Below, piece by piece: positions 44,809 to 53,721 of a DNA stretch of 64,000 bases (positions are counted from its first letter, which is position 1; each line of letters opens with the position of its first letter). Below the pieces are notes generated by a model that was not told the DNA's origin, ran no database searches, and saw nothing but the letters and a program-made list of their open reading frames with translations. The stretch is from Bacillus sp. sid0103 (GTDB lineage Bacteria; Bacillota; Bacilli; Bacillales_B; DSM-18226): NCBI RefSeq assembly GCF_019219025.1, contig NZ_JAHUWN010000001.1, positions 367,032 to 431,031 on the forward strand. The letters run 5' to 3'. The translations under genes and the position numbers were made by a program.

Positions 44809-46316
44809 TTTTCTTTCCTCCTCTGTTCCACTTCATATTGGATTTCATCCAACGGCCATATTGGCCTTGGAATATGACGATACGTAAAAGTTGTTAAACG
44901 GTTGGAAGCTACACCTGGCGCATCCACATAAATAATAGGGCCAACCATCGGCTCAAACGCAGCGCGGAAATGATTTTTAGCTTTTAACCCAAGAATTCGC
45001 TTTGCCTGCGGCTCAAGGCCAATATGACGAAACATTTCCGGATCATTCGCTGACATCGGCCTTCCAATGAGGAGTATATCCATATTTCCAACGCGAATAT
45101 GAGCAGCTCCCTTTAAATCTACCTTTAAATGCTGATTGAACGGCCCAGAATTGTGAAATATACCGTCCGATAAGGCCACTACCGTTGCTTCGACATGTAC
45201 GGACTCCCCAAATTCAGGCGATACTTTCCCTCCAAGGGACAACGATAACGTGTTTCCGACTCCAGCCTTACGGCATGCATCAATAGATTCGGGATCATAG
45301 AGTCCTCCGAACAGCGTATCAGGAATATTCATCTGCACCATTTCTCGAAGCAGCTCTGTTGTATCCCCGCTTCCGCAGCTTAACGGATTATCTGAAATAT
45401 CTGCCAGCACTATCGGCTTGTCATCATCTAACTTTAGCGCCCCATTCAGTCCTTTTTTCACACCAGGCAAATCCATGATAAATTCTTCTCTTACACTCCA
45501 AAACAAGGAAGCTAGCTTTTCAGCTGTCTCTTTTCCTTTTTGCGGATCGAGTGAAACAACAAGTACACTTGCTCCGACCATGGGGATATCCGAATAAGGA
45601 AAACCGCCAAATACGGACACATTATAAATTCCTTCTTCTTCTTGGGCTTGTTTCGCCCGCTCTATCATTTTGTGCATCGGCCCATCTGCCGTTCTCATAT
45701 TGATAGAGGGAGGCATCATCGGCAACTTTTCAAAATAAGCGTAGTAAGTCACACCTTCCTTTAATTGATTTAACAAAGCGATTGCCGCATGAATGCCTTG
45801 TTCGTACATATCAATATGCGGATAGGTCTTAAATCCAAAATGAAGCGGTGTGTAATCAATCATTTTTTCGCTTATATTGGCGTGCATGTCCAGGGTCGTC
45901 GCAATTGGAACATTCGGTCCAATCAGCACACGAATTTTTCCTAGTAAATGCTCTTCCGGATCAAAGAGGTGCTCCACGACCATCGCCCCATGCAGTGCAA
46001 GCAATAGTCCGTCCAGCCTTCCCGCCTGCTGGATGGACTCCAGCATTTGTTTTTCGATGATGGAGTACGCTTCTGTTGATACTACGCCGGATGGGACCGC
46101 TGCCGCACAAAGCAGCGGTACGATTTCTACATCCTCGTCGTGTTTCAATACATCCAGAAACCCACCCACTTCTGTTTTCGTTCCTGTATAGGCATCATAA
46201 ATTTCATCGCCGATAAAGTAGCCTTCATTTCGAAACTGTTCGATTTCAGTTTTCATCGGGCTGAAACTGTGGGATTCATGGTAAAAGAATGCAATACCAA
46301 TACGATGTTTTTTCAT
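44796..46316 (-). CDS. M81-family (MlrC-like) metallopeptidase/hydrolase
   Basis: 506 aa. N-terminal DUF1485 domain with HESHSFSP (His-x-x-His-like metal site), LHGAMV, and D-x-H in TTLDMHANIS; C-terminal MlrC domain from about 310 (VLADISDNPLSCGSGDTTELLR). These proteins are zinc hydrolases first known from microcystin breakdown; most have unknown amide or ester substrates. Follows the aldehyde dehydrogenase gene by 34 bp. It could deacylate an acetylated amine made by the overlapping GNAT, replacing YodQ of B. subtilis; this is speculation from context. Confidence 0.82.
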   Translation of the reverse strand: MKKHRIGIAFFYHESHSFSPMKTEIEQFRNEGYFIGDEIYDAYTGTKTEVGGFLDVLKHDEDVEIVPLLCAAAVPSGVVSTEAYSIIEKQMLESIQQAGRLDGLLLALHGAMVVEHLFDPEEHLLGKIRVLIGPNVPIATTLDMHANISEKMIDYTPLHFGFKTYPHIDMYEQGIHAAIALLNQLKEGVTYYAYFEKLPMMPPSINMRTADGPMHKMIERAKQAQEEEGIYNVSVFGGFPYSDIPMVGASVLVVSLDPQKGKETAEKLASLFWSVREEFIMDLPGVKKGLNGALKLDDDKPIVLADISDNPLSCGSGDTTELLREMVQMNIPDTLFGGLYDPESIDACRKAGVGNTLSLSLGGKVSPEFGESVHVEATVVALSDGIFHNSGPFNQHLKVDLKGAAHIRVGNMDILLIGRPMSANDPEMFRHIGLEPQAKRILGLKAKNHFRAAFEPMVGPIIYVDAPGVASNRLTTFTYRHIPRPIWPLDEIQYEVEQRRKEKWRH

Positions 46317-46350
46317 GTTCTCCCACCTTATAATAGATATGGTCTGTTGA

Positions 46351-47811
46351 TTAATAGTTCGTATAAATGGACTTCCACTCAGTCATGACATCAAATGCAT
46401 GATGGGAAACTTCACGGTGACCGTTGCCGGACATCTTCATACCCCCAAACGCCACTCCCATCTCGGCATTGGACGTTCCGTTATTTATATAGACAAGTCC
46501 GCTTACCGCTTCCTTTGCCGCACGGTTCGCATAATGAAGGCTCTCTGTATAAATGGAAGTCGATAGCCCATAAATCGTTCCGTTATTTACCTCCATGGCT
46601 TCCTCATATGAATCTACTTCAATGATGGCAAGAACTGGACCAAATATTTCTTCCTGCGCAATGGTATCCTTCGGTTTCACATTCTCAATGATTGTCGGCT
46701 CATAATAATAGCCGCCCAATTCTTTGACAAGCTGCCCACCTGACACAATTCTTCCACCTTCTTCAATCGCTGTTTTTACATATTTTTCGACTGTATGAAG
46801 CTGGTCTTCATTTACGAGAGGGCCCACTTGTTTCCCTTCCTCAAGTCCATTTCCTATTTTCATAGACTTTGTTAAATCTACTACTTTTTGTACGAGCAGT
46901 TCCTTTACTGGACGCTCGACGATTACTCGACTTGCCGCTGTACAGCGCTGACCAGTTGTGGTAAACGCAGACTTTACGATTCCGTCTGCCGCCTTATCCA
47001 AGTCCGCATCCTTCAAGACGATCACGGCATTTTTCCCACCCAATTCCAATGAGATACGTTTTAACGCTTTACTGCTCATTTCAGCCAGCTTTTGTCCGAC
47101 TTCTGTTGAGCCCGTAAATGAAATGATTTTTACATCCGAATGCTCTGCAAGTGTTTGACCGACTGTTCTTCCTGAACCTGTAATTAAGTTCACAACTCCT
47201 GCTGGCAATCCTGCTTCATCTAACACTTCCACAAAAATCTTTGCCGATAGTGCAACCTCTGAAGCAGGCTTCCATACGACGGTATTACCAGCAATCAGGG
47301 CTGAAAAGATTTTGTAAGAAGCCAGTGCAACCGGAAAATTCCAGGGGGTAATGCACGCCGCAACTCCAAGAGGTTCACGAACCATTCTTACGTTCCGGTC
47401 TGGGAAGCCGGCAGGGACTGTTTCTCCAAAGAGGCGCCGGCCCTCGCCTGCCATATATTGAGCAGTCGCGATGACCACTCCGACTTCGCCTAGAGACTCT
47501 GGCAGCACTTTTCCCATCTCCATTGTCATTACACTAGCAAGTTCCTCTTTTCGTATTTCAAACAATTGGGCTGCTTTCGTTAAATAAGCCGCTCGTTCTG
47601 GAATGGGGGTGTTCTTCCATTGTGAATACGCTTCATTCGCTTTTGCGACAGCCTCATCCACTTGCTCAGTTGTGGCGGCCGCACATATACCGACAAGTTC
47701 CCCTGTTGCCGGATTTAAGCTTTCAAAGTAGGACTGATCGGGGTCACTTACCCATTTTCCATTTATATAAAGATCTCCCTGAAGAATATCTGTTTTGATT
47801 TGACTAGACAT
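46351..47811 (-). CDS. NAD(P)-dependent aldehyde dehydrogenase (GabD-like)
   Basis: 486 aa. Catalytic Cys in TTTGQRCTAASR, general base Glu in SLELGGKN, nucleotide-binding FTGSTEVGQ, PWNFP; all intact. It belongs to the succinate-semialdehyde dehydrogenase-like group, which oxidises omega-oxo acids. In this operon a fitting substrate is 3-amino-6-oxohexanoate (from beta-lysine 6-transamination), giving 3-aminoadipate; this is inferred. It starts at the ATG 47811 behind AAAGGAGG and lies 43 bp after an aminotransferase gene. Confidence 0.87.
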   Translation of the reverse strand: MSSQIKTDILQGDLYINGKWVSDPDQSYFESLNPATGELVGICAAATTEQVDEAVAKANEAYSQWKNTPIPERAAYLTKAAQLFEIRKEELASVMTMEMGKVLPESLGEVGVVIATAQYMAGEGRRLFGETVPAGFPDRNVRMVREPLGVAACITPWNFPVALASYKIFSALIAGNTVVWKPASEVALSAKIFVEVLDEAGLPAGVVNLITGSGRTVGQTLAEHSDVKIISFTGSTEVGQKLAEMSSKALKRISLELGGKNAVIVLKDADLDKAADGIVKSAFTTTGQRCTAASRVIVERPVKELLVQKVVDLTKSMKIGNGLEEGKQVGPLVNEDQLHTVEKYVKTAIEEGGRIVSGGQLVKELGGYYYEPTIIENVKPKDTIAQEEIFGPVLAIIEVDSYEEAMEVNNGTIYGLSTSIYTESLHYANRAAKEAVSGLVYINNGTSNAEMGVAFGGMKMSGNGHREVSHHAFDVMTEWKSIYTNY

Positions 47812-47853
47812 AAACTTGACCTCCTTTTTCGTGGTATTTCGAGGAATCGAAAA

Positions 47854-49149
47854 TTAGTTTCCTGAAATTGTTTCTGTTATCACATCTTCTAAAATCGTTA
47901 ATCCTATATCAAGCACATCTTCATGAATATTAAGAGGCAGCATTAATCGGATCGTTTGCCCGCTTACACCGCAGTTCATAATGAGCAAGCCATTTTCCAG
48001 TGCTTTCGATTTGATTTTCGGTACAAAGAAAGCAGCAGATTGCGAATCGAATTCAATACCGATCATCATGCCGACTCCTCGGACTTCAACAATGCCCGGT
48101 AAATGTCCTACTGAGTTATGAAGTCGGCCGACAATCTCGGCACCGAGTTTAGCACTACGCTCTACTAACCTCTCTTCCTCAATGACCTCAATGTTTGCTA
48201 ATGCCGCAGCACAAGAAACTGGATTTCCTCCAAATGTCGAACCATGACCGGCAGTCGGCCATTTTTCATGAAGCTCACGACTTGCGACAATCGCACCAAG
48301 AGGCATGCCGCCGGAAAGAGCTTTTGCCAGTACTAAAATATCAGGAGTCACATTCGCATGCTCTGCAGCGAACATTTTACCAGTACGTCCAAATCCTGTT
48401 TGAACTTCGTCAAAGATAAGCAAAATACCGTGTTCCTCTGTAATCTTTCTTAACGCCTGCAAAAAGCTTGGCGGTGCCGGATAATAGCCGCCTTCACCCA
48501 TTACAGGTTCAATGATGATGGCAGCTACACGTGAAGGATCGACGCGTAAATCGAACAATTTCTGAAGCTGATTCAAGCAATACTCTTCAGCTTCTTCTTC
48601 TCTAATGTTTTTCAGCTGGCTGGGATACGGATATGGAACGTGATACACCTCGCCTAAAATCGGTTCATAATAACGACGATATTTAGAGCTTGATGCCGTA
48701 ATGGCTGTTGCTCCTAATGTACGGCCATGAAACGATCCTTCAAAAGCAATGATGGCGGGTCTGCCTGTGGCCGCCTTTGCCAGTTTAAGTGCACCGTCAA
48801 TGGCTTCTGCTCCCGAATTGGAGAAAAAGACAGTGTCTAGATTTCCTGGTGTGATATGAGCAAGCTTTTCCGCCAAATTCGCTGCCGTTTCATAATAACC
48901 ATAGTTCAATCCAAGATGAATCAAGGCTTCAGCTTGCTTTTTAATGGCTTCCACCATTTTTCCGTTCGTATGCCCGACTGCGTTGACAGCTACTCCTGAA
49001 ACGAAATCGATATACTCCTTTCCGTCTGTCGTCCAAAATTTGGCGCCATGTGCTTTTTCAATGACAAGCTCCGTTACCCTTGTCATAACCGGTGATAAAT
49101 GTTTTTGTGCTTTTTCTTTAATCTCTTCTGTTTTATTTTGTAATTTCAT
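47854..49149 (-). CDS. Class III aminotransferase (GabT-like)
   Basis: 431 aa from the ATG at 49149 (AAAGGATGAG upstream); another ATG lies three codons earlier. PLP Lys in [14 protein letters not shown], Asp in [14 protein letters not shown], and [15 protein letters not shown]. Closest in style to 4-aminobutyrate/ornithine-type omega-aminotransferases. In the operon it is the likely enzyme for the terminal (C6) amino group of beta-lysine, as it directly precedes an aldehyde dehydrogenase. Overlaps the upstream aminotransferase gene by 17 bp. Confidence 0.87.
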   Translation of the reverse strand: MKLQNKTEEIKEKAQKHLSPVMTRVTELVIEKAHGAKFWTTDGKEYIDFVSGVAVNAVGHTNGKMVEAIKKQAEALIHLGLNYGYYETAANLAEKLAHITPGNLDTVFFSNSGAEAIDGALKLAKAATGRPAIIAFEGSFHGRTLGATAITASSSKYRRYYEPILGEVYHVPYPYPSQLKNIREEEAEEYCLNQLQKLFDLRVDPSRVAAIIIEPVMGEGGYYPAPPSFLQALRKITEEHGILLIFDEVQTGFGRTGKMFAAEHANVTPDILVLAKALSGGMPLGAIVASRELHEKWPTAGHGSTFGGNPVSCAAALANIEVIEEERLVERSAKLGAEIVGRLHNSVGHLPGIVEVRGVGMMIGIEFDSQSAAFFVPKIKSKALENGLLIMNCGVSGQTIRLMLPLNIHEDVLDIGLTILEDVITETISGN

Positions 49150-50518
49150 ACATCTCATCCTTTCTTAATTGACTTTTGAATATCGTAAATGATTCATCTA
49201 AAATTCTCACAATCTCATCAATTTCTGTTCTCGTAACATTTAAAGGAGGGCTGATGATGAGGTGCTCCCCCATTGTGCCGTCAATGGAACCGGAACCGGG
49301 ATAAAAAACCGCACCGAGTTCCATCGCAATTCCATTCAATCTTTCAGCAGCTTTTTCAGAGGGATCGAACAGCCGATCCTGCCTAGGATCCTTCACTAGC
49401 TCCATACCGATCAACAGCCCTCTGCCCCGAACATCAGATATATAAGAATGTTTTTGCTTCAGCTCCATAAGACGTTTGACAAGGTAGGGACCTTGTTTTT
49501 TGACGTTTTCCAGCACCATATCTCGCTCATATACGTCCAATGCAGCAAGACCAGCAGCAACCGCTACTGGATGCCCACTATAGGTGTAACCATGAATAAA
49601 TTTCCCGTCGCTGTTTTGAATGAGCCCATCGATTAACCGATCATGAACGATCATTCCCGCTAGCGGAGCATATCCTGCTGATACCCCTTTTCCGAATGTG
49701 ATGATATCAGGCTTGATTCCAATCTGTTCTGTCGCGAAGTTGGTTCCAGTACGGCCGAATCCAGTCATCACTTCATCGATAATTAAGACGATTTCGTAAC
49801 GATCACACAGCTCTCGAACTTTCTCAAAATACCCCGGCGGCGGTGGAACAGCACCTTGCTGGCTTCCGACAATCGGTTCGGCAATAAATGCCGACACGTT
49901 CTCAGGACCAAGCTCTAAAATGGTTCTTTCAATATCCGTTACACATGTCCAGTTTTGTTTAGAGAGACAATCGTCTTTTTGACGATCATATGGACATCGG
50001 TGGCAGTACGGAGAATAGACATGGGCATAGTTTAAAAGATTAGGAGTGTATGCATGCCTTCTTTTAACGTCTCCTCCAGCGGATAAAGAACCGATGGTGT
50101 TACCGTGATATGACTGCCATCGCCCGATTACAATGTGCTTTTGGGGTCTGCCGGCATCCCGATGATATTGTCTTGCCAGCTTCAAAGCGCTTTCATTTGC
50201 TTCAGAGCCCCCGGTTGTAAAATACACTTTATTTAAATGGTTGGGGGCCATATTTCCGATTGTTTCAGCCAATTGATGCAATGCTTTCGTCTCGAAACGC
50301 ATAGTATGGACGAAAGCTGCCTTTTTTGCTTGTTCTGCCATTGCCTCTCCTATAGAAGTAATCCCATGGCCCAAGTTGGCTGCAACTGCTCCCGAACAAG
50401 CATCCAAATATTTTTTCCCGTTCTCATCAATAAGATAGGAACCTACACCGTGGGTAATAATCGGGTACTCCTTTTTTAAATCACGGTGAAACACATAATC
50501 TTTTTTTATTCCATCCAT
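49133..50518 (-). CDS. Class III aminotransferase (YodT-like)
   Basis: 461 aa from the ATG at 50518, which overlaps the thiolase stop by 13 bp and has GGTGGTGGAAAG upstream. PLP Lys in ITFGKGVSAGYAPL, Asp in LIIDEVMTGFGRTG, TGGSEANESALKLAR. It has an insert with a Cys cluster (YCHRCPY...CLSKQNWTC) around residue 158-177. This arrangement matches B. subtilis YodT, encoded beside CoA-transferase and kamA genes. A beta-amino acid (3-amino) group acceptor role is inferred, complementing the omega-type enzyme next to it. Confidence 0.85.
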   Translation of the reverse strand: MDGIKKDYVFHRDLKKEYPIITHGVGSYLIDENGKKYLDACSGAVAANLGHGITSIGEAMAEQAKKAAFVHTMRFETKALHQLAETIGNMAPNHLNKVYFTTGGSEANESALKLARQYHRDAGRPQKHIVIGRWQSYHGNTIGSLSAGGDVKRRHAYTPNLLNYAHVYSPYCHRCPYDRQKDDCLSKQNWTCVTDIERTILELGPENVSAFIAEPIVGSQQGAVPPPPGYFEKVRELCDRYEIVLIIDEVMTGFGRTGTNFATEQIGIKPDIITFGKGVSAGYAPLAGMIVHDRLIDGLIQNSDGKFIHGYTYSGHPVAVAAGLAALDVYERDMVLENVKKQGPYLVKRLMELKQKHSYISDVRGRGLLIGMELVKDPRQDRLFDPSEKAAERLNGIAMELGAVFYPGSGSIDGTMGEHLIISPPLNVTRTEIDEIVRILDESFTIFKSQLRKDEMYEITK

Positions 50519-51696
50519 CTTTCCACCACCATTGCCATTCCTAATCCTCCAGCCACACAAAGTGTCGCGAGGCCATATTGCCGTTTTTGCTTTTCCAGCT
50601 CATGACATAATGTAGTGACGATTCTAGCACCGGAGCAGCCTAGCGGGTGGCCTAAGGCAATCGCCCCTCCATTTACATTCACGTTGTCTCCTTTTATGCC
50701 CCATTCTCTTAAACAAGCAAGACTTTGCGCAGCGAATGCTTCATTTAATTCAATCAAATCGATATCTTCTAAGCGGAGACCTGCTTTTTTCAACACAATT
50801 TGGGATGCAGGAACCGGACCGATTCCCATTTCTTTTGGCGATACACCCGCTGCAGCAAAGGAACGAATCCTTGCCATCGGAACTACTCCAAGTTGTTTCG
50901 CTTTTTCTTCCGACATCAACAGCAGCATCGAGGCTCCATCATTTCTGCCGGATGAGTTCCCGGCTGTTACAGTACCATCCTTTTGAAACACAGATCTTAG
51001 TGTTCCTAACTTGTCAATGGCCGTCAATCTTGGGTACTCATCTATCGCAAAGTGTCTAATCCCCTTTTTCCCTTCCTTTACCGGAACAGGAATGATTTCT
51101 TCTTCAAAAAGGCCCAATTCAATAGCACGTTTCGCTTTCTTCTGACTTATATAGGCAAACTCATCTTGTTCACGGCGGCTAATGTTATGTTTTTCAGCAA
51201 GCCATTCAGCTGTTTGCCCCATTGTGAAGCGACCGTATATTTCCTCTGGTTGGGATTTTGGCTGACTCTCCGTATTTGAATCATACAAGGTCATATCTCC
51301 AATCTTTGGGCCAAATCGAGTACCAATCGTATAGTGTGGAGCCTGTGACATACTTTCAGCACCGCCTGCTAAAACAACGTCCGCCTGACCTGTCATAATG
51401 GACATCGCCCCGTTTACGACGGCCTGCATACCCGAACCACACTGACGATGTACGGTATAAGCAGGAATCGATTCAGGAAAATGGGCAAGTAAGGCTGCCA
51501 CCCTTGCAATATTAGGGGCATGTGCACTCTGCTTTGTTTGGCCGATGATAACTTCATCGACAATATTGGCACCGTAACCGGCAGCAGATAGGTTATTTTT
51601 CATGATGAGGGATACTAGCTCTTCTGGAGGGATATCTGCGAGTGATCCGCCGAAGCTCCCAATTGCAGTGCGAAATGCATTTACGATTACTACCAC
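50506..51696 (-). CDS. Thiolase (acetyl-CoA/3-oxoacyl-CoA C-acyltransferase)
   Basis: 396 aa. Nucleophile Cys in HRQCGSGMQAV (about residue 85), His in ALGHPLGCSG, second Cys in LCVAGGLG. The GTG start overlaps the CoA-transferase B stop (TAGTG). Cleaves a 3-oxoacyl-CoA with CoA. Next to a 3-oxoacid CoA-transferase this pair could act on acetoacetyl-CoA or 3-oxoadipyl-CoA; sequence alone does not separate them. Confidence 0.88.
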   Translation of the reverse strand: MVVIVNAFRTAIGSFGGSLADIPPEELVSLIMKNNLSAAGYGANIVDEVIIGQTKQSAHAPNIARVAALLAHFPESIPAYTVHRQCGSGMQAVVNGAMSIMTGQADVVLAGGAESMSQAPHYTIGTRFGPKIGDMTLYDSNTESQPKSQPEEIYGRFTMGQTAEWLAEKHNISRREQDEFAYISQKKAKRAIELGLFEEEIIPVPVKEGKKGIRHFAIDEYPRLTAIDKLGTLRSVFQKDGTVTAGNSSGRNDGASMLLLMSEEKAKQLGVVPMARIRSFAAAGVSPKEMGIGPVPASQIVLKKAGLRLEDIDLIELNEAFAAQSLACLREWGIKGDNVNVNGGAIALGHPLGCSGARIVTTLCHELEKQKRQYGLATLCVAGGLGMAMVVERWME

Positions 51697-52358
51697 TACA
51701 CAGTCACCTCGTTGCCAATATTAAAAGACTCAGAAATATGGAACGGTGAGTCCGTTTTCTGTTGAACTTCCTCAAGAGAAATTCCAGGAGACAGATCGAT
51801 TAGATGAAGTCCATCTTCCTTAACGGCGAACACCGCCAACTCGGTAATAACTAAATCCACAATTCGTTCCGATGTGAGCGGATAGGTTAATTCCTTGACA
51901 ATTTTTGACTCACCCTGGGTATTCGTATGCATCGTTGTTACGATCACCTTTTTGGAGCCTTCTAATAAATCCATTGCCCCGCCTACACCGAGAACACTTT
52001 TTCCTGGTACGGCCCAGTTAGCAATCCGCCCAATCGCATCAATTTGCAATACACCAAGAATTGAGACGCTCACATGCCCTCCACGTATCATCGCAAACGA
52101 GGATGCACTATCAAAAAAGGATGAACCTTCCAACACTGTGACAGGCAGTTTCCCTGCATTAACAAGGTTTTGGTCAATCTGCTCCGGATCAGGCGAAGGA
52201 CCTACTCCCAGAATGCCGTTTTCCGAATGTAAAAAGACTTTTATATCTGATGGAATATAATCAGCCACCAGCGTTGGAATCCCTATCCCCAAATTGACGA
52301 TATCGCCATTCCTTAGTTCCTTTGCTGCTCTTGCAGCAATGTATTGTTTCGCATTCAA
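51696..52358 (-). CDS. 3-oxoacid CoA-transferase subunit B (YodR-like)
   Basis: 220 aa, TTG start behind AAGGAGGGG, two bases from the subunit A stop region. Catalytic Glu in the SENG motif (LHSENGILGVG), GGAMDLL glycine-rich loop. Type I CoA-transferase beta chain of the ScoB/AtoA/PcaJ group. Works with subunit A to move CoA from succinyl-CoA or acetyl-CoA to a 3-oxoacid. YodR/YodS hold the same place in the B. subtilis kamA cluster. Confidence 0.88.
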   Translation of the reverse strand: MNAKQYIAARAAKELRNGDIVNLGIGIPTLVADYIPSDIKVFLHSENGILGVGPSPDPEQIDQNLVNAGKLPVTVLEGSSFFDSASSFAMIRGGHVSVSILGVLQIDAIGRIANWAVPGKSVLGVGGAMDLLEGSKKVIVTTMHTNTQGESKIVKELTYPLTSERIVDLVITELAVFAVKEDGLHLIDLSPGISLEEVQQKTDSPFHISESFNIGNEVTV

Positions 52359-52359
52359 G

Positions 52360-53016
52360 CTAATTCCCCTCCTTCACAACGATATAATCAACGTATAAAT
52401 GCGGGGTCACAATTTCTTCAGGTGAAAGCTGGCCTGCCTCCACTATCTCATCCACCTCTGCAATCACAACATCCGCGGATGTTGCCATCATCGGATTAAA
52501 ATTTCTTGCAGATTTGTTGTAAATGAGATTTCCTAATCGATCCGCTTTTTTCGCTTTAATGAAAGCAAAATCGGCTTTAAGGGGCTCCTGGAGCACATAT
52601 TTTTTACCGTTAAGAGTACGCTCTTCTTTGTTTTCGGCGATTTTCGTCCCCACGCTGACCGGTGTATAAAACCCTCCAATGCCCGCACCGCCCGCACGAA
52701 TGGCTTCAGACATCGTTCCCTGCGGGAGAAGCTCAACTTCCAATTCTTTATCCTGATAGGCTTTAACTACTTCTGGGTTGGAGGTGAAATATGAACCTAT
52801 TGCTTTTTTAACTTTTTTTTGCCTTACTAAAACTCCCAGACCTTTCCCAGGTTCTCCAAGGTTATTACTAATAATCTCTAGGTCTTTGACTTCCCGCTTA
52901 GCTAAAGCTGCTATTAAACTAAGCGGACTTCCTACAAGCCCAAAACCCCCTACCATAATCCGTGAGCCGCTTTTAACTTTTTTTACTGCTTCTTCGCATG
53001 TAATCAGCTTGCTCAT
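52360..53016 (-). CDS. 3-oxoacid CoA-transferase subunit A (YodS-like)
   Basis: 218 aa from the ATG at 53016, with GAGAGGTAGGGG upstream. The longer reading frame to 53112 crosses the leader hairpin and is not used. GGFGLVGSPLSLI glycine-rich oxyanion region and ISNNLGEPGKGLG are typical of ScoA/AtoD/PcaI. First enzyme gene after a 190-bp leader containing a long palindrome. Confidence 0.88.
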   Translation of the reverse strand: MSKLITCEEAVKKVKSGSRIMVGGFGLVGSPLSLIAALAKREVKDLEIISNNLGEPGKGLGVLVRQKKVKKAIGSYFTSNPEVVKAYQDKELEVELLPQGTMSEAIRAGGAGIGGFYTPVSVGTKIAENKEERTLNGKKYVLQEPLKADFAFIKAKKADRLGNLIYNKSARNFNPMMATSADVVIAEVDEIVEAGQLSPEEIVTPHLYVDYIVVKEGN

Positions 53017-53072
53017 CTTTTCCCCTACCTCTCCATTGACTATCGTGTGTACTAACAGTTCGGAAAATATAA

Positions 53073-53156
53073 AAAACCGAGCAAAACATAAATCCTTTAT
53101 AAAGAATGCCATATTAATGACGATTCCTTACAAAGTGTTCATGTCTGCCCGGTTTT
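53073..53156 (-). promoter_or_regulatory. 84-nt imperfect palindrome, leader terminator/attenuator candidate
   Basis: The arms at 53123-53156 and 53073-53107 are complementary over about 34 nt with only transitions (G-U compatible) and one bulge, around a 15-nt loop. On the minus strand the hairpin is followed by TTTTTTATATTTT. It lies between the DUF3870 gene and the CoA-transferase start, 57 bp before that start. It can act as an intrinsic terminator inside the operon; whether it is regulated is unknown. Confidence 0.6.
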
Positions 53157-53166
53157 AATAAGACCA

Positions 53167-53187
53167 TGGGAAGAGGTCGTCTTCCCA
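53167..53187 (-). terminator. Hairpin after DUF3870
   Basis: TGGGAAGA / TCTTCCCA 8-bp perfect stem, 5-nt loop, 19 bp past the DUF3870 stop. No strong T-run directly follows on the minus strand; the larger palindrome at 53073 comes next. Confidence 0.45.
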
Positions 53188-53205
53188 CTTTATTATAACC
53201 AAACG

Positions 53206-53535
53206 TTATGTATTCTTTTGCTTCACGTTATCCCAGTAACGTTGAACTGCAGCCTGAAGGGCCACAATGATCGCTTGCTGGGATGGAGCAAAATAAAAGC
53301 TTTGAATTCGTTCAATCAGGGGCTCAACACCGTCTTTAAGACAGTAGCCAATCAGCAGTTTTTGAAAATGATTTTTCGTTAATTTTGTAACAAATGTAAA
53401 TTCGGCGTTGATAATTTTATGTTCTTTCGGATCCACTTCGAGTACAATTCCCGCATGCTTATACATTTCATACATGGAAGTTCCCTGTGGAGCTTTTGCA
53501 TATCCTGTAACAATCACTGTTTCCAGTGTTTGCAT
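53206..53535 (-). CDS. DUF3870-family protein
   Basis: 109 aa from the ATG at 53535, behind AAAGGAGG; the longer upstream frame lacks a ribosome site. Soluble alpha/beta protein beginning METV-like (MQTLETVIVTGYAKAPQGTSMYEMYKHAG) with a conserved DPKEHKIINAEFTFVT and a C-terminal helix with RYW. Matches a conserved Firmicute family of unknown function often next to amino acid catabolism genes. Between pdxS and the CoA-transferase genes, so probably part of the lysine regulon. Confidence 0.75.
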   Translation of the reverse strand: MQTLETVIVTGYAKAPQGTSMYEMYKHAGIVLEVDPKEHKIINAEFTFVTKLTKNHFQKLLIGYCLKDGVEPLIERIQSFYFAPSQQAIIVALQAAVQRYWDNVKQKNT

Positions 53536-53721
53536 GCCCCTAAACCTCCTTTCAAAAACTAACTGATCATTTTCTAACACGAGTATAAGGGTCAGAAAAA
53601 ACAAAGTCAATACAAAAATTCTAAATTTTCAAAAACGTTAAAGCGGTTTCACGACTGTGTTAGTGATTTACGTTTGTTTTTTTAAAATAATAAATAACCC
53701 AATTAGTACTAGAAAAACTCC

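Noticed and set aside
45848..46191. Plus-strand ORFs opposite the M81 gene
   Set aside because: Shadow frames in a G+C-richer coding region; the minus-strand gene has motifs and a start site.
53017..53112. N-terminal extension of CoA-transferase subunit A to 53112
   Set aside because: It would translate the leader hairpin and the first Met there has no ribosome site; the ATG at 53016 has a good one and matches family length.
53017..53205. Lysine riboswitch in the leader of the CoA-transferase genes
   Set aside because: The leader forms one long hairpin and is too short for the five-helix lysine aptamer; no L-box motifs are seen.
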